Below are positions 21,775 through 30,769 of a stretch of 64,000 nucleotides of DNA, piece after piece (the stretch's first letter is position 1; the number at the start of each line of letters is the position of its first letter). The stretch comes from Triatoma infestans. Lineage: Eukaryota; Arthropoda; Insecta; Hemiptera; Reduviidae. Location: positions 1 to 64,000 of the forward strand of contig JAAEAF010000637.1 in the NCBI GenBank assembly GCA_011037195.1, given 5' to 3'. Under the pieces are notes generated by a model. The model was given only the letters and a program-made list of their open reading frames with translations. It was not told the DNA's origin and did not search any database. The translations under genes were made by a program, and so were the position numbers.

Positions 21775-22650
21775 ATATGTTTTGAGGTCCCCTGAGTACG
21801 AAAAAGTGGTTTTTCAGAAATTGGTCTCTGTCTGTGTGTGTGAGTGTGGTCGACATACCCCCCCCCCCAAAATCTTATGAAACTGAAACTTGTTATTCCG
21901 TTTAGATTCTATCAGCGGATGTGTCTGTAAAATTTTGAACAAAATCGGTCAATCTAAATGTAAGTAACTTTTTAGAGAGTGCGTGCATTATGCTCGTAGA
22001 CGATATCTGAAATTTGGCGCTCATATTTGGGGGCCGAAAGTGGGAATCAGAAATTTCACTCGGCCCCGGGAGTTTTTTAATGATACTGGGCTGATATGAG
22101 GAGCTCTAAGAAGGGCACAATGGGCCCAGTCGTGTTCTAAGTGCCGAACCTCTTCGGAGGTCCTGCTTCTAGATTAAATTAAATTAGATTAGAACTGTAG
22201 GTACCACTTTACTCAGTAGATTTTTTTTCCAATATTTTTCATTTTTTTTTTTTTTTATATGGCTTTAACGATTTTATTTAAACTGGGTATATTAACTAAT
22301 CATATAAAGAGCTATATTTATGGCATTTTTTAGGAGAAAAATTCATTTCAATGTTGTTATGGGTGCCATTTAAATATATTATACGATTCTATCATAATTA
22401 TATTATAATATTTATAAGAATATAATGTTACGCCAAAATCTGAAGTTTGAAGAAAATTGGTTTACCGGAAATATGACTTTTATATTATTTTCTGATGCAC
22501 ATATTCATTTAATTTTTGCTTACTTATTTATGAAGTTTTTAACTAGGTAATAATTGTATAAACAATTAATACATTCTAAATGAAAACTATGTAAATGCAT
22601 TAAGAGAAAGTCATGTGAGTGTTTCATACCAGATTTTTTTTTTAAAGTTA
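21775..22650 (+). repeat. S-family modular repeat, copy with clear 5' and 3' edges
   Basis: Starts ttttgaggtcccctgagtac at 21779 followed by a TG-rich run and a C run. Modules are diverged (gaaaattcatttcaatgttg, ttgaagaaaattggtttacc). Ends gagaaagtcatgtgagtg then tttcataccagatttttt near 22608-22642. This copy and the minus-strand copy at 13440 define the two ends of the family. Confidence 0.7.
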
Positions 22651-22654
22651 TTTA

Positions 22655-23085
22655 TTACTTTTTGGGAACGACCAAGCCGAAAGTTTGGCGTGGCAAGGAA
22701 CGCAAGGAGGGCTGTCCTCTGCTAAGCGTATCATAAAGTCCCGAATAATGGAGCTGATGAGATTGCAGCAGGCGAGCCAGGCTGGAGGAAAGTCATGTGG
22801 GAGTCTTCTCGTTACCTCCCTTCCATAGGCACTGCGCAGTGCTGAAATGGTCGCAGCCTTCAGGATGTTAACAGGGCATGATTTTTTTGGAGGCCCACTT
22901 ATTCCGCATTGGAGTAGTGGACAGCTCTAATTGTCCTCTATGAGGAATTGCAGACATAGACGCCCAACACCGGCTTCGTTGTGCAGGTTTGGAAGATGAT
23001 TTAGAGAAGAATGACTTGGACGATCGCGGATATGCGAGCACATTATATTGGGTTGCAAGCAGCCGAATGTTAAGAAATCAGTAGG
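22655..23085 (+). pseudogene. Non-LTR retrotransposon C-terminal fragment (RNase H end and zinc knuckle)
   Basis: With frame changes the plus strand reads GNDQAESLAWQGTQGG (end of an RNase H-like domain), later MLTGHDF near 22866, then RIGVVDSSNCPLC, DAQHRLRCAGLEDD near 22965-23000 and DRGYASTLYWVASSRMLRNQ with a stop near 23083. The C-X2-C...H...C arrangement after a TGH block is typical of the end of RNase H-bearing non-LTR elements. No poly(A) or tail repeat was identified. Confidence 0.6.
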
Positions 23086-23342
23086 GTAAGGGCATGGGCT
23101 TTATATATATATATATATTATATATATAATGTATTATTACTTATACTTTAATGATTTAATTAATGAATACTTAGTATATAATAGTTATTTTTTAATTATA
23201 ATATATTAAATATATTTTAATAAATTTTTAGTTAATGAAAAATGTTTTTATTTTTATCTAATCAATTATTATTATTTAATATTTTCATATATTCAGGTAA
23301 ATGATCTAAATAAATAATATGAAATGAAATATTATTTATTTC

Positions 23343-23523
23343 AGGAGTCAGTGTATAAACTGAATTTGCTCTGTGCAAGTCTGTGTTATCACAATGTCTG
23401 ACAAACGCATCCTGAAGATGGGCGAAAGCCCGAAACCGGCCGATGACCAAAAAAAAATGAAGCAGGCTACCACGGAAAATGTCTCTGATGTTTTCCAGCT
23501 TTGCGGAACCAACTACCATAACA
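23343..23523 (+). mobile_element. Short retroposon with hammerhead-like motif, monomer
   Basis: A 181-bp unit flanked by an exact 12-bp duplication attatttatttc (23331-23342 and 23524-23535), so it was inserted as a unit. At 23406-23445 it carries CAUC-CUGAAGA-U-GGGC-GAAA-GCCC-GAAA-CCGGCC-GAUG, matching a hammerhead core with a 4-bp stem II, a minimal stem III, and stem I CAUC/GAUG. The cleavage triplet reads GCC instead of GUC, so this copy is probably inactive. The remainder (aatgaagcaggctaccacgg ... gcggaaccaac) matches one arm of the palindrome at 28909-29212. It has no protein-coding capacity; the minus-strand frame at 23262-23519 is incidental. Confidence 0.85.
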
Positions 23524-23535
23524 ATTATTTATTTC

Positions 23536-24179
23536 CTTTAATACATTTATAATATTTGCAGAAATTTCACCCAAAAATTATAAATTAAAACACTAAATTC
23601 ATCCTTAGCTTTATTACTTTCAACGTTGCAGCCAATCCCATAAACCATCAAATATCAATTTTCACGTAACAGTAATAGTAATAGACAGTTATGTGTGATG
23701 ACTAAAAATAGATTATGTAGTTTAAAAAGAAAATTGCTGGAGTCCAGGTTGAAAAATATTTGTAATGGGTGTGCCAGAAGAGTTAATGCGTAGAAAAGGC
23801 AATGCTTGTTACTAGGAATAAATGAAAGTAAAAAGGGTTCTATTGATAGCTTTGTTTAGAAAACGTCTGTAATTATCAAGTAAGGATTATGGTAAGCATT
23901 GTTAGAATATTATATTTTAATAGAAAATAAGTAGAATGGTAAACCTTTAAGATGTGGAAACATAAAGAGGAGATGAGATATCTAAATGAGGTGGTATTTC
24001 TTTGACGTGTACCTCATTTACAAGTGAAAGACAAATTGCGGCCCTCCAACCCTTCATCGCTCTGCCGTAGCGTATCCACTTTGTAAAGCCCTTTGAATTA
24101 ACTTCTGTTTACTATGGACTAGACTAAGTGTATAATCCATCTACATTCAACTTTGCTACCACCTAAACCTGATAATTTT

Positions 24180-24211
<32 letters not shown>

Positions 24212-24604
24212 ACATTCTTCAGCTGTTAGAATCTCTCCAAAAAAATTTTTTTTAGAATTTTAATGACAATATGATAAAAATTGTATATCATTTAATGATC
24301 ATAGGTTACTGAGTTTTATGTTTAATTATGATTACATCCGACAAAGTAATTGCATTTAAACCATTGTATTATAATGAAAACCTGTCAGCAAATTTGCCAC
24401 ACAAAAAGCTGGATTCAATAGTTCCATTAGCAACCGTATCAAGCTGCCACTTCCAATTGATCCACCAAGCCCACGACAACTACGCATTACCTCCTATCTC
24501 AAACCAATTACGATATACCGGCGAATGCACTTCAACATCGCCAATCTTCCACCAATAGGATGCCTCTAACTCCAACCAAGAGCTAAGTGATAATCTGATA
24601 TTTT
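23536..24604. other. Spacer with (TTTA)n microsatellite
   Basis: No gene recognised. A (TTTA)n run covers about 24178-24211. The plus-strand frame 24328-24558 has no family features I know. Confidence 0.45.
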
Positions 24605-24960
24605 GTAAAATTGCACTGGTTAATCGATTTTCTTCAAATTTGAATTTCTATCAACGCTTTTATTGTTTATTAATATTACATAAGTGATAAAACCATATAT
24701 TATACGAAGCATGTATGTATTATCTGAGAAGTGGTACTTTAAAGGAAAGCATGACGCTACTGTTCTCTCTGACACCTCCCCCCCCCAAAAATCAATTTTT
24801 CCGGGAAAATATATTTTCAAATAAATTGATTGGTATGTATAATATGTGTACATAATGTATTTTAAAGAAAATTGTTGGAGACGTTTTTTTTTTTTAAGAA
24901 AATTACGGATAACTTTAAAAAAGAAAAACATTCAATAAAGTCGATGGATTTTGCCCAAAA
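24605..24960 (-). repeat. S-family modular repeat, partial copy
   Basis: Minus-strand fragment with tttccgggaaaatatatttt, aaagaaaattgttggagacg and a C run (24779-24787), matching one and a half S modules. Confidence 0.55.
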
Positions 24961-25004
24961 TATGTACTAGATATATGGAGCAGTGGTTACTCAGCGTATC
25001 ATTT

Positions 25005-25288
25005 TTTACTGTAAGGTTTCGAGACAACCCTACCCTCTAGCGCAACAGCCCATGAAGGACCAAAGCTTGGCAGACGGCGTTTGAATAGGAGGGCGTGTGG
25101 TAAGTACGCCGCAGTTCCCATACCGTTTAGTTTCGGCCTTCGCTATCTAGGGCGCTACTACCCGTAAGCTTCCCACTTTTTATCACAATGCTGGGTCAAT
25201 ACCGACTTTGCCCTCATGGGAATCGAACCCTAAATTCTTGCACGAAAGGCGAGTGCGCTAGCCACTAGAACAACGCTTGGTGGCAACA
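25005..25288 (-). mobile_element. SINE-2, tRNA-derived, single copy
   Basis: On the minus strand it starts CACCAAGCGTTGTTCTAGTGG, then CTAGCGCACTCGCC, then the B box GGGTTCGATTCCCATG, followed by an unrelated body with CTATCTAGGGC/CCTAGATAGCG-like blocks (about 25010-25200). A-box and B-box spacing fit a tRNA promoter, but the acceptor stem does not pair. The body differs from SINE-1 and SINE-3. The 3' limit is uncertain. Confidence 0.55.
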
Positions 25289-26700
25289 GATATTGGAATG
25301 CTTGGCTGAACCCCACGGTTCCAAGTCCTTAAATCTAAATCTGTTTCAATAGAGCGTTATTATATCAATACTTTGTTGTTTTAATGTCACCTTTAGGTCG
25401 CCTATCAAGGAGTCTTCAAAGGAGGTAGTAAAGTTCTTTAAGTTCTGGTCGTTTGCATCGTGCATTGGATTCCAGGTGAGCAGAATTAGTTAAAAATAAA
25501 AAAAATCGTATGAAACTCTAACTTGGTATTATTCTTAGGAATCATTAGGTATGAAGATTCCGGTCAATACCCGTCAAACAGTTTTACCGAATTTATTGGA
25601 GTGAACGCTTCAGTGATTTTTTATTAAGTTTGGTATACTAACTACACACATACATGGGACTCATCCTCTAAATGTCTCCCCTGCAATATAAGATACGGTT
25701 TCATTACCTTTCTTTCTAAAATTAAAGAGAACACTAACAATTTTGAAGAGAACTGCACTATGTGAAGATGGCCACTGCTGAGTGGTTCAAAATAGATTTT
25801 ATTTTTTCAGAGCTAACTAACTCATTTCTGAATTTATTTTCAGCCTTTTCATGTTGGTCTAAAATGTAATGCAATCTATCCATTCTTTTAACAAGGCGAT
25901 CAAACTGTGGCACATTTTAGGTGAGAGTCAATATTTGAAACACTTTACCACATGTCCCCCCCCAAATACAAATCGCCGTCTGACAAGCCTTGGCCGTTTA
26001 TGGGCTCTTGTAACATAGTTTTTTTTTTGTTTTTTTTTTTACTGGTTCTTAATTCAAGGCATCTAGATTTTGTTATCTCTTACGGATCAAGTAATCGCAG
26101 TATTTGAGAGATTAAATGAAATTAAACTAAATAAACTCAATGAACAGTTCAAATCAATTGTAGGGTAGTTAACAAAAGGGTTTATATGAATTCCATGTAC
26201 AGTATCTATTTTTCTGTAATATGTAGTTATATCTGATATGATTCCATTTCAATTAAAAATAATGGAAGCTGTATAATGGAATATTGTTATCTAAATGTTA
26301 AAAAGCTGTCTGATGCAGAAAAGTTCCAATAATTCATTTAAAATAATAAATTTAGGAATTTATTGAATAAATCAATAACTTTTGTAATTTAAATAGGTTA
26401 AAACAGGTAAATAGGTCCATATCGTGAAAATATTAAAAATTGTATTTAATTTGAAAAGTAAAAAAATATTAGATTCTATTTTCTCAGCATTTTTTTTTTA
26501 TAGATTAATACTAGTGAAGAAATGCTTGCTCCAATTACTGACATAAAAGAAATATTTATGAGACAATTATACCCAGGCAAGGGTATGATCACATTATTGT
26601 ATTGGGATTTCTAGTGGTGAGATAATTATGGCAGTATAATATCTATTATTGAATATATACTTAAAATTTAGTTCCCGGTCTTAATTAATATAAGCAAAAG
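25289..26700. other. Spacer with minor S-repeat scraps
   Basis: A short S-like stretch lies at about 25495-25680 (tcgtatgaaactctaacttg; ttttattaagtttggtatac). No gene recognised. Confidence 0.4.
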
Positions 26701-26703
26701 AAA

Positions 26704-26940
26704 GAGATGATGTGAGACGTGATAAGTGCGATTGTGGTGATGTTGAGAGTGGGCACCAGCACTGCCAGTCTTTCAGGGAGCCCAGGGTGCATGACACTTT
26801 TGCAACGTCCTGGTTAAGACTGGCGGATCTTCGGAGAAGCGGTACGGCAGTAAGACTGTTAGGGCAGGTGTAGCTCTCAAGCTATACTGGAAGCAGCACA
26901 TCTGATTACAGAGTCCTGGTCCATCAGGTTTGGGGATTGG
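26704..26940 (+). pseudogene. Non-LTR retrotransposon C-terminal zinc-knuckle fragment
   Basis: Plus strand reads RDKCDCGDVESGHQHC then QSFREPRVHDTFATSWLRLA, then a stop. A CxCG...H...C motif followed by a short degenerate tail is how several insect reverse-transcriptase proteins end. Only this tail is recognisable. Confidence 0.45.
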
Positions 26941-27054
26941 CTTTGGTCTAACGCTCAAACCTCAATAATAATAATAACTATTGTTGCAAAACTCGTACCA
27001 TGAGAAACGGATGTAATAAATGGTGAAAGATCAAGGCTAGAAAAAGTGACAACG

Positions 27055-27290
27055 TTAAAAGGACGTGCGTACGAATGGCCATCTCAAATGTGCGAACGCT
27101 CCAACAAACTGGAAAAATGATAGAGGTTGAGAAGTAAGCGATTGTAACTGTGTAAATTGTGGTAATTCAGGAAATATGCTGGAAAGGTAAAAGTCAGATA
27201 GAAATGAAAGAATATAGTCTTATAAACAGTTACAATGAACAAAGTACCAGAAGAAATGATAAAGAGTTTTCAGATAAGTAAGAAAATGAG
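27055..27290 (+). pseudogene. RTE-type endonuclease N-terminal fragment
   Basis: Plus strand reads RMAISNVRTLQQTGKMIEVE, two stops, then IVVIQEICWKGKSQIEMKEY and SLINSYN. This matches the start of apurinic-type endonucleases of RTE elements (family pattern TWNVRTL...GK...ISE.RWKG). The conserved Asn and Glu are visible; the rest of the protein is missing. Orientation and spacing relative to 26704 suggest separate insertions. Confidence 0.6.
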
Positions 27291-27385
27291 AAAATATGGT
27301 AAAGATTTTGAACCGATTATAGTAAGGAAATGTAAATTAAGACGAAATACGAGAAATATGACGGAAGATTAGAAATACGATGATT

Positions 27386-28276
27386 ATCCAATAAGTAACC
27401 CGACAAATCGCTGTAGCCAAAAACGATTTATTTAATCAATACAAAACTTTGGCTAGTTTTCAACACAGTCCCCGGCAACATTTATACATTTGTCCCATCG
27501 TTTTTCTAATTTGTGTATGCATCTGGCATAAAATTCATTGGGTTGATCTCGAAGCCATTTTTGCATCTGATTGTTAACTTCTTCGATGGATTGAAAATGT
27601 TTTTCCCATGTAGAGCCTCTTTAAGGGGTCCAAACAAATGGAATTTCGATGGGACGAGGTCGGGGCTATAGGGAGGATGTGGAAGGATCTCCCACTGCAC
27701 TTTTTCAAGTGCTTCTTGAGTTAACTGTGCCGGGTGTAGGCGCGCTTTGTCTTGAAACAAGTTTTCTTGTACTGCAGCTTAGTCTGAATAATGTTATGGA
27801 CAGTTCCAACACTCGCGTGCAATTCTTCAGCTATCAGTTCACCAGTAATACGCCTGTTGTCCTGAATTAACGCTTTAACGCAAGATTCGCGAGAGAAAGT
27901 TGCAACTACAACCGGTCGTTGCTCGGTCACAGACACTTACACGGCCACTTTTAAATTGTTCAACCCATTTGTAAACGTTCGAACGATTCAAACAATTATT
28001 CCTGTACACTTTCAACTATTTTAATTATTTCCTGATATCTTTCGTTGATTTCACTAATTTTCATACCCTCTGCAACTAAAAATCTAATCACTAAGCGTTG
28101 TTCTTCCGAGGTTCAATGTTCGAGCGGACTCCCCATTACTAACTGAATATATTTGAAGTTATGCTTACCAAATACACTCGAACAGGTCATAAGAAACTAC
28201 AAGGATGCCAACCTATCGTATTGATTAAACAAACTGTTTCTGAGCTACAGAGATTTGTCTCGTTACTTACTGAATT
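27386..28276 (-). mobile_element. Mariner element with internal deletion
   Basis: Terminal inverted repeats of about 50 bp: left from 27394 (agtaacccgacaaatcgctg) and right ending near 28272, whose complement is agtaacgagacaaatctctg. Both continue to a shared tttaatcaatac. A TA lies next to each outer end. Between them is a broken transposase (separate entry). At under 0.9 kb it is shorter than a usual ~1.3-kb mariner. Confidence 0.85.
27420..28132 (-). pseudogene. Mariner transposase, middle part deleted
   Basis: Minus strand starts MGSPLEH at 28132, then EEQRLVIRFLVAEGMKISEI (first helix-turn-helix), KWVEQFKSGRVSV, and VKALIQDNRRITGELIAEEL, HASVGTVHNIIQTKLQYKK (second helix-turn-helix). 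At about 27755 it jumps straight to FQDKARLHPAQLTQEALEKV, PHPPYSPDLVPSKFHLFGPL and KEALHGK, then ends frame-shifted near 27430. The QD and YSPD aspartates (second and third catalytic positions) remain; the segment with the first is deleted. Several stops and frame changes are also present, so it is inactive. Confidence 0.8.
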
Positions 28277-28837
28277 ACTCTTGTATAACAGTGTTTCAGT
28301 CTTATGTTGATTATAGAAGAGCGAATAGGGGAAGAATTTGACTAAGTATTAGTAAAGTTGAAAAGCTTTCCGGTATGTTACAAAAACTGGAAAAGAAGCC
28401 GGTACTATACACGATAAGACGAAGGCTCTATTGGCCGAAATGAATAGACTATATATAAGAAGTATTTGATTTCTGCACAAGAGGATACATCGCAACATAA
28501 GTAATGTACATACAAATGTAGAATTGAAACGAGAGTTTGTATCAACTGTCACATATACATTTACTGAATATTTTTTCTATATCCCATAGTGGAACAACAT
28601 TTAACACGAGACAGCAACCACAAGATAACTCTCACTAACATTATAAATAGCTAAAAATAGAATATTCCAAGTAGTAAGTAGCAGATTCAAATATTCGTGG
28701 GGTTAAATTGTTGGACAAAAGTAATTTATTTTATAAGCTGCCTCCTCTAATTTTACACATTACATTTTATATAAAAATTGACTTTCCCCCCCAATTTAGA
28801 TTAAAATTTGTCACTAGTACAATTCCAGTTTCATATA
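28277..28837. other. Spacer without recognised feature
   Basis: Nothing recognised; the minus-strand frame 28349-28552 shows no known motif. Confidence 0.45.
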
Positions 28838-28841
28838 CATC

Positions 28842-29629
28842 TGTAGTGGAAGAAGAAATGTAAAAATAAATAGTTTTGTGAAAATTGGATAGTTAAAATA
28901 GTGTATTTGTTGTGGTGGTTGGTTCCGCAGAGCTGGAAAGCATCAGAGACATTTTCCGTGGTAGCTGCTTCATTTTGTGGTCATCGACCGGTTTCGGGCG
29001 TTCGCCCATCTTCAGGATGCGTTTTCAGACAGTGTGCCAACACAGACTCGTACAGAGACTTAGTTTCACACTAACTCTCTAGTGTGAAACTAAGTCTCTG
29101 TACGAGTCTGTGTTGGCACACTGTCTGAAAAACGCATCCTGAAGATGGGCGAACGCCCGAAACCGGCGTTGACCACAAAATGAAGCAGGCTACCACGGAA
29201 AATGTCTCTGATAAAATAGTGTATTTAGTGATGGGGATAGAACCAGGTATACTACAATCTAGGTCATTGCTATTAGGGAAACAAAGGCACAAAAATCCGT
29301 TAAATTAATACAATGCCACTTGGCCAACTGTTTTATAAAAGAAGGCATTCTTTGGACAGTCTGCATTCTGCTTTCAAAAGCCAGAACACTTGCTTCATGA
29401 ATCGCTCTCTCTTAAACTCTTGAGAGATTTGCCTTTATTCTAGGTAAATATCATTTATTAAGATACAGTTGTGATATTGTAATGTACTTAAATTTGATTA
29501 GAGTATAATATATTTATTTTAAAAAAACAGTGGTGCTTTCTTGATTATTTTCTAATACTTCATTCTCTTAAACATATATACTTACAAGCCCTTTTACTAA
29601 ACCGCTCGTGCTACTACAAACATACAACA
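28842..29629 (+). mobile_element. Solo LTR, family LTR-C, copy 1 (interrupted)
   Basis: Starts TGTAGTGGAAGAAG and ends CATACAACA, flanked by the 4-bp duplication catc (28838-28841 and 29630-29633). It aligns with 59833-61717 on both sides of the insertions each has gained (gcattctgctttcaaa..., aacacttg..catgaatcgct, acaagcccttttactaaacc, gctactaca). Without the 304-bp insertion and its 14-bp duplication it is 470 bp. Confidence 0.75.
28909..29212. mobile_element. Short retroposon with hammerhead-like motifs, head-to-head dimer
   Basis: A 304-bp insertion flanked by an exact 14-bp duplication aaaatagtgtattt (28895-28908 and 29213-29226). The sister LTR at 59833 has this site once and uninterrupted (about 59944-59958), so the empty site is seen. 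The arms (about 28942-29072 and 29081-29212) are inverted copies around aactctct, with a few differences. The minus-strand arm (28980-29020) holds CAUC-CUGAAGA-U-GGGC-GAAC-GCCC-GAAA-CCGGUC-GAUG with the expected GUC. The plus-strand arm (29132-29174) reads GCG there. The left arm extends about 33 bp further (gttgtggtggttggttccgc...), matching the end of the monomer at 23343. Confidence 0.9.
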
Positions 29630-29716
29630 CATCACCAACCACATTTTACATCCATCGTTGCAAGTTTATTTAATATAACAAAAATCAAGAACTGATTTCA
29701 TTGTGACTGTCAACTT

Positions 29717-29720
<4 letters not shown>

Positions 29721-29748
<28 letters not shown>
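29721..29748. repeat. (AAT)n microsatellite
   Basis: About nine uninterrupted taa/aat units. Confidence 0.9.
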
Positions 29749-29751
<3 letters not shown>

Positions 29752-29802
29752 AATCAAATTAAATGAAAAAAAAAAAATGAATCAGATCCTTAAGAATGTT
29801 AC

Positions 29803-29805
<3 letters not shown>

Positions 29806-29887
<82 letters not shown>
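29806..29887 (+). repeat. Long poly(A) tract
   Basis: About 80 A residues broken once by a C (29838). It directly precedes agaactaatac. In orientation it is not the tail of the R2-like fragment that follows (which is on the minus strand and would give poly(T) here), so its origin is a separate plus-strand retroposition or slippage. Confidence 0.85.
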
Positions 29888-29892
<5 letters not shown>

Positions 29893-30130
29893 AATACTAT
29901 CGGTTTAATCGATGAAAAAATTATAGAGATTACAGCGACAAACCAAGTCGATGTGGCTGTTCAAATTCATTGAGTTGCTATAAAAAACACAGATTACTAA
30001 TCTATCTTCCTGAGACAATCTCAAGTCCAAAAGACACAAACGTTACAAAACTAAAGCAAATAGCGCAAAGAATAAGAATGAAACATACATAAATAAACTC
30101 AATACGCAGGGCCTTAAATAATACTATTTA

Positions 30131-30769
30131 TCAATGACCGTAGATGTGATTATGGAGGATTTCCAAGGAATCCAAGATAATTTGCTCCGCTAGCCGGGTC
30201 AAATTCCCTTTGTCAATGCCGACATTATCAAAAAATTCAGCAGTAGCCATTGGGATTGCCCCCCGAGAGCCGAACCATAAGCCGTGAACTGCCAAGTTCC
30301 TTTCTCCAAATTCTTGTAGGAACTTTTCTTGGAGAAAGTTAACGCACTTCTCATAAATCGCTCTCTTTTCTTCATTAATCTGCTTGGCCTGGTCTGGATC
30401 GTTGCTCTCATACCTAACCGTAGGGTCGACAACTAACGCAGATCGACTATCTTTATCGAATGCTAGTATATCTGCGTATCTTGAGGCGCCGTCCGTGTCA
30501 ACACAGTAGACCTCCTCATAGCATGCATAGCCTTTTTCCTTTAATAACTCGATGACCCTACGTTTGACATTGTGGTGTCGGCGAGTGATGAGGAGCATGT
30601 TGTTCGGGCATTTTCCCAGCATATGGGCCGGAGTTTCGGTCTCTCTTCCGCATTTGCGGCAGTGGAGCCCAACATCTCGCATCGCCTGATTGCCGACGCC
30701 TGGCACACCGCGGAGTGAAGCATAATTAAAACTCAGCTTCAGTGCATTCGTCCACTCAGATCCAGACAA
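30131..30769 (-). CDS. R2-type restriction-like endonuclease domain, 5'-truncated retrotransposon
   Basis: A 212-residue open frame on the minus strand. It starts with a region matching the end of an R2-like reverse transcriptase, then a zinc knuckle CRKCGRETETPAHMLGKC (residues about 36-53, CX2CX9HX4C), then HHNVKRRVIELLKEKGYACY, then YADILAFDKDSRSALVVDPT followed by VRYE (about 107-130). The arrangement zinc knuckle plus R/K-x-D...VxDPTVRxE is that of the restriction-like endonuclease at the C-terminus of R2-clade non-LTR elements, which nicks the target before reverse transcription. The family often has RID or RPD where this has RYAD. A clean frame of this length among decayed neighbours suggests fairly recent insertion. 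All RT motifs are missing upstream, as in 5' truncation. The 3' untranslated part runs to about 29890. Confidence 0.75.
   Translation of the reverse strand: MSGSEWTNALKLSFNYASLRGVPGVGNQAMRDVGLHCRKCGRETETPAHMLGKCPNNMLLITRRHHNVKRRVIELLKEKGYACYEEVYCVDTDGASRYADILAFDKDSRSALVVDPTVRYESNDPDQAKQINEEKRAIYEKCVNFLQEKFLQEFGERNLAVHGLWFGSRGAIPMATAEFFDNVGIDKGNLTRLAEQIILDSLEILHNHIYGH

Noticed and set aside
25205..25283. Functional tRNA gene on the minus strand
   Set aside because: Only the promoter boxes fit; stems are mismatched and no terminator follows.
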